Source of the DNA: Gari tellinella
Taxonomy: Eukaryota; Mollusca; Bivalvia; Cardiida; Psammobiidae
DNA: 64,000 nt
NCBI GenBank assembly: GCA_922989275.2
Contig: OV277866.1
Location: 54,613,246 to 54,677,245, forward strand
Direction: 5' to 3'
Each line of letters begins with the position of its first letter. Position 1 is the stretch's first letter. Below the pieces are notes generated by a model. It ran no database searches and had not been told where the DNA came from. It saw only the letters and a list, made by a program, of their open reading frames with translations. The position numbers were made by a program, and so were the translations under genes. Of this stretch, positions 9,906 through 20,787 are shown in pieces.

Positions 9906-10319
9906 CCGGCGATGTTTGCACAAGTTTTACTATGAATAATCTGGTAAGTTTATGGAGATGAGGGAATGGCTAGGAGTGGACATGTGCTAGTTTATTAAAG
10001 AGCAACACCACCCACGGCATAGATTTCATAAAGTGATGTATACCATATAGCCAACTATCGACAGTTTCGGAAACTATCCGAATATAGCAGTACATTTATC
10101 AGCAGTACTTGGGCACAGGGCTTTATTAACGTCAAGACAAAACGGAAGGACGACAGGAAATCAATGTGGTCAATTAATTGCAACCTATTATGATCTTTGG
10201 ACGGTGGCTACTCAATAACCTAGGATTAAGCAGTCTTTTTGATGGTAGTTAAACTAGTCATGCCTGGATATTGCAATGAACTCCCCCCATAGGTGTGTTG
10301 GAAAATTTCATTTTAGATA
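9906..10319. other. no recognisable feature
   Basis: Non-repetitive within this window; no long open frame or RNA-gene signature seen. Confidence 0.4.
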
Positions 10320-10669
10320 TACAGCGTTCCCTCTCTACAACGGCCCTCCTTACAACGACTCCCTCCTTACAACGACATTCACCGCTGTTCCCACGAAAAT
10401 TATGTTTTATGCTTGCACTGATGCATTATCATCTAGCTAAAATTGTTGTCTGCTGTTTTTCTTACATAAATGACATTTTGACAGAAAAAACATTATGACA
10501 AATGACAAACAGCTTGAATCCAGATCAGACGCCGCGTTACGCGGCGTCTGATCTGGATTCGAGCTGTTTGCAAATGTCAACCAAGTTCCCTCCCTATAAC
10601 GACTCCCTCCGAACAACGCACATATTTGTTGTCTCCCATTGAGTGTCGTTGTAGAGAGGGAGCGCTGTA
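10320..10669. mobile_element. Fam-C MITE, intact
   Basis: TACAGCGTTCCCTCTCTAC and GTAGAGAGGGAGCGCTGTA are the TIRs; a TA flanks each side. Subterminal repeats of TACAACGACTCCCTCC occur several times. The class I hairpin lies at about 10503-10572 and here is perfectly symmetric (TCCAGATCAGACGCCGCG with mirror CGGCGTCTGATCTGGA). Between TIR and core is a Fam-B-like piece, AATTGTTGTCTGCTG. Confidence 0.85.
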
Positions 10670-10792
10670 CATTAGAATGTTGTACTGTATCAATTCATAA
10701 ACATCTGAAATTCAAGCGAACAATTTGAGTTTCCAATAAAGTTTGATCCATTTGTAATGTTTTAGATTTGTCTTGACAATTCAATGTATACA

Positions 10793-10954
10793 TGACAAAA
10801 CAGTGAAGACCACGGTCAGAGATTTCCTGATTAAGAGGATCTCTCTGACCAAGACATACACACTCTAAATAGGACACGTAAACTATTCAGTAATTCACTG
10901 ATGCATTGCTTGTAAAAAGACACATATATTTGTCGCTAGGGTCTAATCGGTTAA
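10793..10954. mobile_element. Fam-D remnant
   Basis: ACAGTGAAGACCACGGTCAG and mirror CTCTCTGACCAAGAC keep the core shape. The right end TGTCGCTAGGGTCTAATCGG then TTAA matches the Fam-D terminus. The left half is absent. Confidence 0.5.
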
Positions 10955-11117
10955 AGGCAGAAACTTTTTCAAACAACAACAACACCAAACAAACAACAGT
11001 TAATCTGTCGAAAACTTGAGTAACTGGCATAAGACATGCGATTTGAATTAAGTTTGTGGGCCGCTTTAATATAAGGGATCTTACACGAGAGAAAGATACA
11101 TCAATGGAAGTATTAAA

Positions 11118-11190
11118 CAGTCTGTATCGTAACCAGACGACGGGTTACACGGCGTTTGATTAGGATTGGCACCGTTTGCAAATCAATCGT
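11118..11190. mobile_element. degenerate class I hairpin
   Basis: ACCAGACGACGGGTTACAC followed by GGCGTTTGATTAGGATTGG and CCGTTTGCAAAT is a decayed core without identifiable TIRs. Confidence 0.4.
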
Positions 11191-11323
11191 CGTCAAGAAA
11201 TCCAAGATTGAAATGTCCCCGGTTCAACGTTTTGTTTTACAGCTATAGTATGGAAAATAATTATATTTTCCCACTGGAGTTTAATTAAGTAAATCTGTCA
11301 AATGCAACTTGTAAATATGTCAT

Positions 11324-11570
11324 TTAACCCTGTCACTCTCAATGACACCAACAGGCGCCTTTGCAAACGGTTTAGATCCTGATCAGACGCCGCGAAATGC
11401 GGTGTCTGATCAGGATTCAAACTGTTTGACACTCATATCGACATTTTGTCAGTCATACTGCCTAAATATTAACTTTTAAACGATATTGCAGACAGCAAAA
11501 TTAAGGCAGACGGCACCATGACGGCGAAGGGGTAAAAAACTCACGAAACATTTGACAGTGAAAGGGTTAA
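11324..11570 (+). mobile_element. Fam-B MITE, long type
   Basis: TTAACCCTGTCACTCTCAAT at the left, AGTGAAAGGGTTAA at the right, TTAA each side. The core is at 11360-11432. A second internal terminus-like AAGGGGTAAA occurs 34 bp before the end, as in other long-type copies, so the long type appears to be an extended derivative of the short one. Confidence 0.85.
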
Positions 11571-11682
11571 ACACGAAGGTAGTTTATAAAAATGTTATGC
11601 GTTTGATAAGTCTCAAACGTCGAGGTACTTTACGTCGACTGATCTTCCTCAATACTGTTTGCAAGCAATATTATTGGCTTAC

Positions 11683-11932
11683 TACAGTGGAGAATCTGTT
11701 ATTCTTTCCCGTTTAAACGCAAACGTACGCAAATGCAAAGCACTAAAACGTAGAAAAGAACAACTTTTGGACAATTCTAATAATTCTTGTTTATCTTGGT
11801 GGCAAACAGTTTGGAGCCTGATCAGACGCCGGGTTACCCGGCGTCTGATCTGGCTCCAAACTGTTTGCAATAGAAATAATAGTTTTAGCGTAAACGCGTT
11901 TATTGGGAAAGAATAACAGATTCTCCACTGTA
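11683..11932 (-). mobile_element. Fam-A MITE, intact
   Basis: TACAGTGGAGAATCTG to CAGATTCTCCACTGTA. Near-identical to 16796 and 62793 in reverse arrangement of 9657. Core apex GGGTTACCC. Confidence 0.92.
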
Positions 11933-11941
11933 CAGACGTAT

Positions 11942-12186
11942 TACAGTGAAGTAGACGTTATTCCTTCCCAATAAACGCGTTTACGCTAAAACATTATGTT
12001 AATTGCAAACAGTTTTGAGCTAGGTCAAACATCGAATAAGCCGACGTTTGATCATGCTCCCATGCAAATATTACTCAGAATTAAATAAATCGTTAACCAT
12101 TTCAAGATATTATTTTTTTTCTACATTTTAGTGAATTGCGTTACGTGTCGTTCAGACGGAAACTCATAACGTTTCCTCGACTGCAA
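11942..12186 (+). mobile_element. Fam-A MITE, degenerate
   Basis: TACAGTGAAGTAGACG start, GTTTCCTCGACTGCA end. Left subterminal AATAAACGCGTTTACGC is retained; the hairpin is eroded (GAGCTAGGTCAAACATCG). It lies 9 bp after the previous Fam-A copy. Confidence 0.7.
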
Positions 12187-12664
12187 TTGAGATATAATAA
12201 CACGCCCTCTCCCTCCCTGTTAGTCTATTGTCTTGAAATGTCTCTACACTTTTCCTAATTTAGTGTTCATGCATTCATCCACGCAATATCAAAAATAACA
12301 TTGTAATTGACATTGAACGATCAATCACCGATAAATGATGTGCTTTTAAGACAGGCAATCAGATAAAGCGAAATTCCATTTTCCTAATCTGCTTCATAGA
12401 AATACAGCCAAACCTCATCAGGACGACACCTGACACGAAGACTCAGTGGTCGCCTTGGGGGCAGTTGAAAGTTTCAAACAGAGTTAACCAAAATGTTTGC
12501 TTCATTTTCATTTTGCTGTGACAGACTGACAGTCTCAATCTACAGTCTTAATTATCAAATCTGCACCTTTACCTAGCGTCATAAGCGAGGCGGGTTATGA
12601 TATGTTTCTCATATTGCAAAGGGATGTTTCTTTTGAGTGGAATATTATAAAATATCAATATGCA
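12187..12664. other. mostly unrecognised; faint Fam-F remnant
   Basis: AGACAGGCAATCAG at 12350 and CCAAACCTCATCAGGACGAC at 12408 recall Fam-F, but no clear boundaries remain. Nothing else is identified. Confidence 0.3.
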
Positions 12665-12743
12665 TGTACATTGTTTGCAATGTGAATAATAGTGTTTAGC
12701 GCACACGCGATCAATTTGAATGAATATCGTCTTCTCCACTGTA
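12665..12743 (-). mobile_element. Fam-A right-end fragment
   Basis: ATTGTTTGCAATGTGAATAA, TAGCGCACACGCG and TCTTCTCCACTGTA are the terminal 80 bp of Fam-A. It abuts Fam-C directly. Confidence 0.65.
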
Positions 12744-12744
12744 G

Positions 12745-13050
12745 TACAGCGTTCCCTCTCTTCAACGACACCCATTTGGAGACAGCAATTGTGTGCGTTG
12801 TTCGGAGGGAGTCGTTGTAGAGAGGGAAATTGGCTAACATTTGCAAACAGCTTGAATCCTGATCAGACGCCGCGTAACGCAAATGTCAATTATGTAACTT
12901 TGAAGAAAACAGAAGACGACAATTTCAAGCAGACGACATTGCAGCCGAGAAAAGGTTAGACATAATTATATTGTTTTGGAACCAGCGGCAATGGTCATTG
13001 TAAGGAAGGAACCGTTGTTCGGAGGGCCGTTGTAGAGAGGGAGTACTGTA
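12745..13050. mobile_element. Fam-C MITE, core half deleted
   Basis: TACAGCGTTCCCTCTCTTC to AGAGAGGGAGTACTGTA, TA each side. The hairpin stops at GACGCCGCGTAACGC and the right arm is missing. The interior GCAGACGACATTGCAGCC then GAGAAAAGGTTAGAC looks like a buried Fam-B right end. Confidence 0.8.
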
Positions 13051-13330
13051 GAATATAAATTAGTTTATCGTTATATCGTCAAGTGACAATGTAAAGCTTC
13101 CGTATAAAAAACTGTATCGCCAACAGACAGTGAAAATCTTCTTATCAAACTGTTAAGGATTTGCAAATGGAAGATTGAACGAAATTCAGTAGACCATAAA
13201 TCATGCTCAACAGGTTCAATCAGTTTTGTTTGAATATTTAAGACCCGAAACTAACAAAGATTTTATATCGTCAGATCGCTTCTGGGGAAAAGAAACGCTA
13301 TCACGATCACCATAGGACAGTTGGTTTCAT

Positions 13331-13583
13331 CGCAAACTTTCACCCATAGAAGCGCCTTTTAGCGAATAATGTTTATTCCTCCGCTGAAGAAAATAGTTCC
13401 AATTTAATCAGTCATGAATATATATTATAGGGAATATTTTCTATATTCTAGCACATGATAGCTTAAAGCAGGCTGAAAGTTAAGCATAATGCGCCGTAAG
13501 GTGCATTCTGCTTTACTTTCAACCTGCTTTAAGTAGTCACCTATCTTCAATACTATAAATAGGCTATCAGGTAAAGGGTTACA
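13331..13583. mobile_element. Fam-G MITE, nearly intact
   Basis: Left part GAAGCGCCTTTTAGCG and TTCCTCCGCTGAAG; class II core at about 13453-13535 (GCTTAAAGCAGGCTGAAAG with mirror CTTTCAACCTGCTTTAAG); right end TAAATAGGCTATCAGG then TAAAGGGTTA. Best reference copy of this family in the window. Confidence 0.7.
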
Positions 13584-13589
13584 TGTAAC

Positions 13590-13813
13590 CGTGATGTTTT
13601 TACTCATTCACCACCATATTATTTTCTGCTTCAATATTGTTGTCTCTAATATCGATTCAGAGTTAGATTTAAGGCGGTATGACCGACGATCTTTCGAAAC
13701 AAGTGTCCAACAAACTAGATCCTGACCAGACGACGCGTTACGCGGTGTCCAATCAGGATCCAAACTGTTTGCAAATGTGCCATTTTCGCGCCATTGTCAG
13801 TGAAAGGGATAAC
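13590..13813 (-). mobile_element. Fam-B MITE, long type, left end decayed
   Basis: TACTCATTCACCACC start, GTCAGTGAAAGGGATAA end. It contains TGCTTCAATATTGTTGTCTC, and a core with several substitutions (GATCCTGACCAGACGACG, mirror CCAATCAGGATCCAAACTG). Confidence 0.65.
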
Positions 13814-14226
13814 CATTTCACCGCCATACAGTACTGAACCTTATTAAATTAACAATATTTGCGATTCGCTTGCAATTCGATGGCAATTCGATGGCAATTC
13901 GCTTGCGATTCAAAATACTAACTTTACCCTCGGGTAAGTTTTCTTGAACGGTGTACATGTATCTCACAAATGTTTGCAAATATGCCTTCGTTAATTTTTT
14001 CGATTCCATTTTTGTCACAACCGCTTTGGAAACTTCGCGTGAAAATATTCAAACGTAGGATTTGTTTTTTGAAGCGTCCGATTCGATGGCAATTCGCTTG
14101 CGATTAGCAATGTTTAATAAGGTTCAGTACTGTGTGTAATAAAGGCATAACTAACGTATGGCATACTTTCGCCTGTTTTGTTTGAATGTTTTAGGTATTT
14201 TTGATATAGATCACGTCGAATTGTAT

Positions 14227-14334
14227 TGTTAAACAGCGTATATACTGATCAGACGCCGCATTCGTATCGTCTAACCAGGATCCAAATGTTTGAAAATGGC
14301 AGTGCAGAATAGCTTGGCAGTGGAAGGGTTGAAC
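14227..14334. mobile_element. Fam-B fragment
   Basis: TGATCAGACGCCGCATTCG, then CAGGATCCAAATGTTTG and the end GGCAGTGGAAGGGTTGAA. The left half is missing. Confidence 0.5.
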
Positions 14335-14453
14335 GTAAGGCTGAAAGCTCCTCTAGGAACGTTTTGTATTTCTTTCATCTTGGTCTTAAACAGCGACTTG
14401 CCAGTTTAATATCGGGAACAAGTAGCATTAACAGGTACAAGTTGGAATACATG

Positions 14454-14701
14454 TACAGTGATAAATCTGTTATTCTTTCCCGTTTAAACGCAAACGTACG
14501 CAAACGCAAAACACTAAAACGTAGAAAAGAACAACTTTTGGACAATTCTGATAATTGTTGTTTATCTTGGTGGCAAACAGTTTGGAGCCTGATCAGATGC
14601 CGGGTTACCCGGCGTCTGATCTGGCTCCAAACTGTTTGCACTGCAAATAAGTTTTAGCGTAAACGCGTTTATTGGGAAAGAATAACACATTCTCCAATGT
14701 A
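14454..14701 (-). mobile_element. Fam-A MITE
   Basis: Left TIR damaged (TACAGTGATAAATCTG), right TIR CATTCTCCAATGTA. The hairpin at 14574-14640 has one change (GATCAGATGCCGGG). The subterminal CAAACGTACGCAAACGC marks the young subfamily. Confidence 0.88.
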
Positions 14702-14949
14702 CAATGTACATTTTTCCCCCGGTAAAAGTGTGTGTGCTGAAAAAGAAATCTAATGACGTCCTGTGCAAACAGTATGAAGCCAGATCAAATGTTTGATCTA
14801 TCTTTACATAGATAAAAATAGACGGATGTCTTTGACAAGAAATTGTCTTGTTAAACCTTTTATTGGATTGCGTCTTTGTTTCATTTCGATAAAAAGGAAA
14901 AGAAAACGTTATTACCACTGCATGTCCAGATCCACTACCTGTGCGTACA

Positions 14950-14990
14950 TGTGTGTGTGTGTGTGGAGGGATGGGGGTGGAATTGGGTGG
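14950..14990. repeat. GT-repeat and G-rich microsatellite
   Basis: About eight GT units at 14950-14965 followed by GGAGGGATGGGGGTGG. Simple sequence; adjoining 14762-14945 holds a decayed Fam-A piece (CAGTATGAAGCCAGATCAAA). Confidence 0.6.
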
Positions 14991-15066
14991 GGTGCGATCC
15001 GCTGTCACTGGAAATTCTAAAACAAGGGTAAACAGAGAGGAAGAAACCCCTCAGTATACATGTTAA

Positions 15067-15450
15067 TCGCTGGAGGAGGTGCCATTCTGTCCCTTTTAAA
15101 CGAAACGCGAAAGCAATGTATTAGATTGTAGAAAATGACAATGTTGTGAAAATGTTGACGATTGTTTTTAATCTAAGTGACAAATAGTTCGGAGACTGAT
15201 CAGGCGCCGGATAACCCGGCATCTGATCTGGCCCAGCAATCATAAAGCAATTGAGTTGAGTCTGAGTTCGTTCTCAAGCATTTGATTAGTCAGATTTGAG
15301 CCTAGGCTCAAATCGGACCAATCAAATGCTTGAGAATGATTTAAGATTCAACTTAAACGCTTAATAAGCATGAACCCTGGCTCTGAACCCTTTACGGTCG
15401 AAATAACGTTTAAGCGTGTTTATTTGGAAAGAAAACGTATTCTCAACTAT
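15067..15450 (-). mobile_element. Fam-A derivative with extra nested palindrome
   Basis: Decayed Fam-A ends (CGCTGGAGGAGGTGCC, TTCTCAACTATAA), with core GACTGATCAGGCGCCGG. After the core lies an additional palindrome at about 15266-15345: CTCAAGCATTTGATTAGTC, centre GAGCCTAGGCTC, mirror CCAATCAAATGCTTGAG. The same extra palindrome in the same position occurs at 34405-34769, so this is a distinct subfamily. Confidence 0.65.
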
Positions 15451-15484
15451 AATATTATTTTAAATCTTCTCGGCTGGGCTCCCT

Positions 15485-15736
15485 TTAAACTCATTCACCC
15501 CTGAAACTTTTAATGGACAATGCCATTTTTAAAAATAAGTCTAGTCCATTTTTGACTGTTGAGGGTTGATTTTAACAATATGTTTCAAAATGACAAACAG
15601 TTTGAACCCTGATCAGAGGCTCATTAAGGAGCCCTCTGGTCAGGGTGTACACAGTTTGCATGGGATAAGAGTTATCCTTACAGGTAAACTGTTTGTAAAT
15701 GACGAGTATACTTGTTACTAGGGTTGAATGTGTTAA
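15485..15736 (+). mobile_element. Fam-D MITE, near intact
   Basis: TTAAACTCATTCACCCCTG to GGGTTGAATGTGTTAA. The core is AACAGTTTGAACCCTGATC, apex GGCTCATTAAGGAGCC, mirror. It reads GATTTTAACAATATG at the position where 4700-5722 inserted into another copy. Confidence 0.85.
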
Positions 15737-15902
15737 GAAAATTCGCTGAATCCGCGTATGTACTGTATCTTTGTCATCTGATAAAAAACGTGGAATAAAT
15801 GCTATAAAGTTTCTCCGTGACAGACAAACATTTATGTCATAGTGTTATCAGTGGATCATCATCGGCGACTTTGTAGTCAGGAAATTTGTCGGAAATTCGA
15901 TA

Positions 15903-16111
15903 TACAGTAAAACCTCACTATTACGACCACTAAAAATAAGGCTAATTGGTTGTATAAAAGACAGGTGACAGCTTAAAGCAAGGTGACAGTAAAACAGAAA
16001 GCTCCTATAGGAGCTATCTGTTTTACTGTCACCTTGCTTTAAGCAGTCACCTGTCGTAAACACCTAATAATTAACACAATTTAGTGGCTGTAATAGAGAG
16101 GTTCTACTGTA
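15903..16111. mobile_element. Fam-F MITE, intact
   Basis: TACAGTAAAACCTCACTATT to AGAGAGGTTCTACTGTA. The class II hairpin is nearly perfect over about 46 bp per arm: AAGCAAGGTGACAGTAAAAC with mirror GTTTTACTGTCACCTTGC, apex CTCCTATAGGAG. TA flanks each side, as in Tc1/mariner-type MITEs. Confidence 0.9.
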
Positions 16112-16439
16112 TGCGCATGTCACGAAATGTCATCCCTCCCGTTGCCAAGAACGGCTAAACAAACATTTGCAAACTTAAACATGTATATCAATGTTTTGTT
16201 TAAAACTAAATGCATGAAATTAAAATGATTTAGATGAAATTAGAATATTGTTTCAAGCAGAAGGTATATAATGACAATGCACGTACTAGACGAATTATGA
16301 CGTTATTGTGGCATAAAATAGTGAAAGTATATACAGCGAAACAATTTGCATCCCAACCATTCCTGACAAATGTTTGATAAAACCCATCCACTGTCTAACT
16401 TTGAGTGCAATAGTAATTTACAAACTGGTTAAACTGTAA

Positions 16440-16511
16440 ATTTGACAAATAAAAGCAAACTCCAATTATTGTTTATAATAATTGATGACGTCATGGCAGC
16501 GAAGGTGTTAA
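16440..16511. mobile_element. Fam-B right-end fragment
   Basis: GACAAATAAAAGCAAACTCC, then GATGACGTCATGGCAGCG and AAGGTGTTAA: the terminal 72 bp of short Fam-B, including the CRE-like TGACGTCA. Confidence 0.55.
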
Positions 16512-16795
16512 GAGAGATTTCCCGATTAGAGCGGTTAAGCATACATGTGAAAGACGTCGAATAGGACGTTTTTGTAAGGTTGAGGAAACCTAATGATATC
16601 TTAGTACAGCGATGGATCACTTTCGCCAATTGACGATCTTTCCGAAATATGCTGGAGTCAGGTCCGGAAGGTTCCGTCAGATGACGAGAACAGGACAACT
16701 GCAATAAAACACCAACTTCTTAATTACATCTGTCTTGCATTTAGCATTAACCTGTTGTATAGTAAATGACTATCACCTTTCAGCTTGACGTTGGG

Positions 16796-17045
16796 TACAG
16801 TGGAGAATCTGTTATTCTTTCCCGTTTGAACGCAAACGTACGCAAACGCAAAGCACTAAAACGTAGAAAAGAACAACTTTTGGACAATTCTGATAATTCT
16901 TGTTTATCTTGGTGGCAAACAGTTTGGAGCCTGATCAGACGCCGGGTTACCCGGCGTCTGATCTGGCTCCAAACTGTTTGCACTGCAAATAATAGTTTTA
17001 GCGTAAACGCGTTTATTGGGAAAGAATAACAGATTCTCCACTGTA
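16796..17045 (-). mobile_element. Fam-A MITE, intact, young
   Basis: TACAGTGGAGAATCTG to CAGATTCTCCACTGTA, 250 bp, undisturbed hairpin at 16916-16982. Open frames seen on both strands are translations of the palindrome, not genes. Confidence 0.93.
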
Positions 17046-17377
17046 AATGAATGTGTTCAAGCTTTGCTTTCATTCATACATAAATCACGTCACAATATAG
17101 GTCTTGGGCAAAGTGGGAAATATTGACAAGGCATGACCACAAGCTTTTGGTTATTTTCGTAAAGTCGGCTATGGAATTGATAAACACAGAAAGCTCAATA
17201 TATGTTGCAAGCAAAACACATTGAAAGACGGGGATAAAACACACCGCGTAATAAAGGAACTATTAAATGTTATTATTATGTATAAATAGTGATTTATTCC
17301 CTTGTTGTGTGTAAATACCTGAGCGAATAAAATATACGCTCTGGAACAAACTACCTACAAATTACATATAGGGTCTT

Positions 17378-17510
17378 ACCTTAGTGTTAATAATTTATTG
17401 GATTTATAAAACGAGTCTTTTATAAAACGATAAAAACGAGGCTTGTTGAATTTTCATCGTTTTCTTAAAAACGAGTTTTATAAATCCAATAAATTATGAA
17501 CACGAAGGTT
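17378..17510. mobile_element. small palindromic MITE
   Basis: ACCTTAGTGTTAATAATTTA and the mirror TAAATTATGAACACGAAGGT form TIRs extending through TTGGATTTATAAAACGAG for about 40 bp per arm. TTA flanks both ends (TCTTACC, GGTTAGA), a possible target duplication. Only one copy in the window. Confidence 0.6.
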
Positions 17511-17618
17511 AGATTCTATTTATATCATAACCTTGCAATGTGGTTTTTACCATCTCGGTTCTTATGTTTAGCTTATTAATAGTAATTATCTGTAACCATC
17601 AACCAGATTATATAGGGC

Positions 17619-17629
17619 GGGGGGGGGGG
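17619..17629. repeat. G11 homopolymer
   Basis: An uninterrupted run of eleven Gs in otherwise AT-rich unique sequence. Confidence 0.8.
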
Positions 17630-18484
17630 TAGAATTGTTCGCACTCATAGTCACCGATTTGCATGGAACTTTCACCACTTGTACCTCTCTACATGAAATC
17701 GAAAGAAAAATACCAAGAACATATATATTTCCGGTTTCTGGGTGCCATGGCAACACGAAAACAAAAATTTTCACCGACAACCAGTACATTTGGTGAGTAA
17801 AATGTGACATGTTCAGTCAGATAAAAGGACATTAGTATGTTGAAACATGACACATTGACAATGAAATAACATTGTAGGATTCAACTGAACATTACACCCG
17901 ATTGGTACGCACGTGTGAGCTTAGAGTAACAAATCATAATTTTGACATTTTTTCAGGACCGATAGAATATTTATGCATCCATGCTAAAATTTGATATGAT
18001 CGCAAACTGCAAGAAGCAAATGTGTAGATTACTTTTTGTGGAAAAACATATTGGATTAGTGTTGTTAAGGTTTAATCATGGTAACGAAATTATCATTTTT
18101 TAATGTTGTAATTTTCTATGTAACTGAGCAGGATTGCTTAAAATGTACTAGAACCACTCTTTAATAGCTATAATCGTACTTTTTAAAATGAAACTAGAAG
18201 ACAACCCATGCAGCTATTAGTTGGTAACTTTGGTAACGCCTGTCAAAATATGTGCAAAATTCAAGACTTTTGGAACGCAAAATAAAGCAAACAATCAAAA
18301 CCATTACACACTTACTTAAAATAGTTTCATTATGAGGTTTGCTGGTTAGTATCGTCTTATAAACATTCACTGTTAAGATGAAAACGGCATTTGGTTACCT
18401 TAAGAGCATTATATTTAATAAATGTGTAAAAATCGAGCTTTTTAGATAAAGTACAACAGCTTATTACAGCCATTGTTATTAAAC

Positions 18485-18560
18485 CATGATATATATTCAC
18501 GACTATATAAACTGGAACTATTTACTTCAGTGAAGGAATAAATTAAGTCCGTAAAAAAGG
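18485..18560. mobile_element. Fam-G fragment
   Basis: ATATATTCACGACTATATAA then GGAACTATTTACTTCAGTG and AAGGAATAAAT match the internal part of Fam-G (compare 13380-13430). Confidence 0.4.
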
Positions 18561-18787
18561 TGTATATCTATAGAGTAAAAGACAAAAATGGTAAAGTGAA
18601 ATAAATGTTCATGAAAGCTATGTTTGTTTTGTTTTGTAGCTTTGAAGTTTTTTAGACAAGTTGATACAGTGGCAATTGTATGGTGGACATAAAACTGATG
18701 AGGAAGCATTTATTTAAACCCAGCGTATTATAAAAACTTGGAAAACTACATGTACCTCGTCATATGATTATTTAGATCTAGCAATTT

Positions 18788-18997
18788 TCAACACATTAAA
18801 AATGCACACTGTTCCTGGACATCTTCATCTAGACCTGGCAACAACTTCTTGCATACATCGCAGATCCCTAGAGTTTTCTTCCAACCTTCACAAGATGCAT
18901 AATTTTGCCAAAATGTATTGTCAGTTTGTTTTCGCACATTAATACAATGCAACAACGTCTGTCTTGCAAATTTGAATGCAGACGAATGGCTTGTCAT
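18788..18997 (-). CDS. possible cysteine-rich exon, unrecognised
   Basis: An open frame of 69 codons with Met, ending in a stop. It lies in a stretch free of MITEs. The C-terminal third has an ordered cysteine pattern: GICDVCKKLLPG then DEDVQEQCAFLMC. This loosely recalls saposin-type or other disulphide-rich folds, but I cannot assign a family. No clear splice sites prove it is an exon, and a chance frame is quite possible. Confidence 0.2.
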   Translation of the reverse strand: MTSHSSAFKFARQTLLHCINVRKQTDNTFWQNYASCEGWKKTLGICDVCKKLLPGLDEDVQEQCAFLMC

Positions 18998-19082
18998 TTA
19001 TACAAACCCATAAAACAAGCACCGAACAGTTTGGACAAAACTAATGCATTTGGCACCTGATAATGATTCAAATGCTTGTAAA

Positions 19083-19433
19083 TACAGTGCTCATTCTCTA
19101 CAACAACACAAAATGGAAGACAAATATTGTATGCGTTGTTCGGAGGGAGTTGTTATAGGGAGGGAAAACCAATATCATTAGCTGAACACGACTTGGCTTA
19201 CATTTGCAAACAGTTTGAAACCAGATCAGACTTGAATTCAAATTGTTTGCTTTTCGTCATCATTTTTTTCTGTCATAATATCTTTAAGAAAAGCAGCAGA
19301 GGTGAGTTTTCAGTAGTCGTTATTTCAGCAGGGGAAGCTGAAAACATAATTGTTTTGTTGGGGACCAGCCGCAAGCGTTGTTATAAGGAGGGACTTGTTT
19401 TTCGGAAGGCCGTTTTAGGGAGAGATAACAGTA
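19083..19433. mobile_element. Fam-C MITE, degenerate
   Basis: TACAGTGCTCATTCTCTAC to TTTTAGGGAGAGATAACAG. It retains GTTGTTCGGAGGGAGTTG and AAGGAGGGACTTG subterminal repeats; the core's two arms have collapsed onto each other (CCAGATCAGACTTGAATTC), leaving an imperfect hairpin. Confidence 0.65.
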
Positions 19434-19514
19434 ACAGTTTAGTTGCGTTTTGCAGGATAGGGACCACATGTGTCTGGCACTGTTTCCACATGTCTCTATT
19501 ATATTTACAATATG

Positions 19515-19749
19515 TACAGTGGAGAAGACGTTATTGTTTCCAATTTAAACGCAAACGCATTGCAATAAAACGTAGAAAACGACATATTGTAGACACTTCT
19601 GACACTATTCTATCTGAGTGGCAAACAGTGTGGGGCCTGATCAGACGCCGTGTCACACGGCGTCTGATCTGGCTCCAAACTGTTTGCAATGGAAATAATG
19701 GTTTTAGCGCAAACGCGTTTATTTGGAAATACTTACGTTTTCTCCGTTA
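19515..19749 (-). mobile_element. Fam-A MITE, older subfamily
   Basis: TACAGTGGAGAAGACG start; right TIR decayed (TTTTCTCCGTTACG). The hairpin apex is CGTGTCACACGG instead of CCGGGTAACCCGG, both arms changed in a compensating way. Confidence 0.82.
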
Positions 19750-20205
19750 CGACAAACGACAACATAAACAAGCTTTCTCCAATAAAAGCTATAGTAAAAT
19801 GAACATTGGTATTTGTGTACTAACATTATTTGTCTTCTCTGGCGCATAAAGGACATTATTATGCATTACTTTAGGGTATTTGTTAAACTATTTATGACGT
19901 ACTGAAAACGAGCACCATGTTGATCGTGCCAAAATTGCCAAGGTGGTTGCTGCAGGAACGAACTTTTCTTAGCTTAAACGTCTTGCTCAAATCGTGTATC
20001 TAACGTTAATATACATGTAGTAGAGTGATACACTTTCCCTCCGACAACAAAATATGGTTTACTTTTATCGAAGAATGAATTCGTACTATGTACAGTTTGT
20101 CACATAAAGATGCACCGTCAAATGACAATCAAACGATAATAACCACAAAATGATGGCCATTCCTATTTCACTGACTAAACCGCTGGCCCCAAAACAAGAC
20201 AAGTG

Positions 20206-20457
20206 TTAAACCCTTTGAACCCTAGTCCCGCATATAGGCGTCCTTTTCAAACAGTGTACATGTGAATAGTACACTTGTCCTATGCAAACAGTGAAGACTC
20301 AGATCAGAGGGCTCCGAAAGGAGCCCTCTGATCAGAGACTTCACTGTTTGTCATAATGCCAAACATTGACAAAAACAACCCTTAAAATTCAGAAATGGAC
20401 TAGATTAAAATGGAAACTGGACTTGTTTATTTAAAGTTTCAGGGAGGAAAGAGTTAA
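20206..20457. mobile_element. Fam-D MITE, intact
   Basis: TTAAACCCTTTGAACCCTAG to GGGAGGAAAGAGTTAA. The core is nearly perfect: AACAGTGAAGACTCAGATC, apex AGGGCTCCGAAAGGAGCCCT, mirror. Very similar to 33223-33473. Confidence 0.88.
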
Positions 20458-20700
20458 CCTATTCACTGCTGCAATATCGTCTGCTTAAATTTTCGATTGC
20501 TGCGTTTTCTCAGTTACTTCTTGGATATTTTGACAGAAAAAAAACATAAAGATGAGAGACAAACAGTTTGAACCCAGATCAGACGCCGCGTAACGCGGAG
20601 TCTGATCTGAATTCGCACTGTTTGCTGATGTACTCTAAGTGTATTGAATTTTCCTCCCTACAACAACTCCATCCGAACAACACACACCCTAGATGACGTC
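20454..20700. mobile_element. Fam-C/B composite, left end at Fam-D TTAA
   Basis: Starts at the same TTAA that ends the Fam-D copy (TTAACCTATTCACTGCTGC), includes TATCGTCTGCTTAAATTTTC, a hairpin (CCCAGATCAGACGCCGCG with mirror), then Fam-C subterminal CCTCCCTACAACAACTCC. The Fam-C outer TIRs are not present. Confidence 0.6.
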
Positions 20701-20787
20701 ATGCACTTAGGGGTTAAGACATACGGTATCGCAGTGCTGTAAATATAAAACTCAATTGAACCACCAATGTGTCATAAGCGGGATATT

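Noticed and set aside
10320..10669. CRISPR-like or terminator-like reading of the repeated hairpins
   Set aside because: There are no regular spacers or cas genes and the DNA is eukaryotic; the hairpins sit inside TIR-bounded elements.
16766..17073. Overlapping open frames on both strands through Fam-A copies (also at 11659, 14364, 29880, 39151, 62765)
   Set aside because: They are translations of the TIRs and hairpin on each strand, recur in every copy, and have no independent coding signal.
19127..19849. 240-codon open frame on the plus strand
   Set aside because: It runs through a Fam-C copy and then a Fam-A copy; the residues come from TIR and hairpin sequence, so it is a chance frame.
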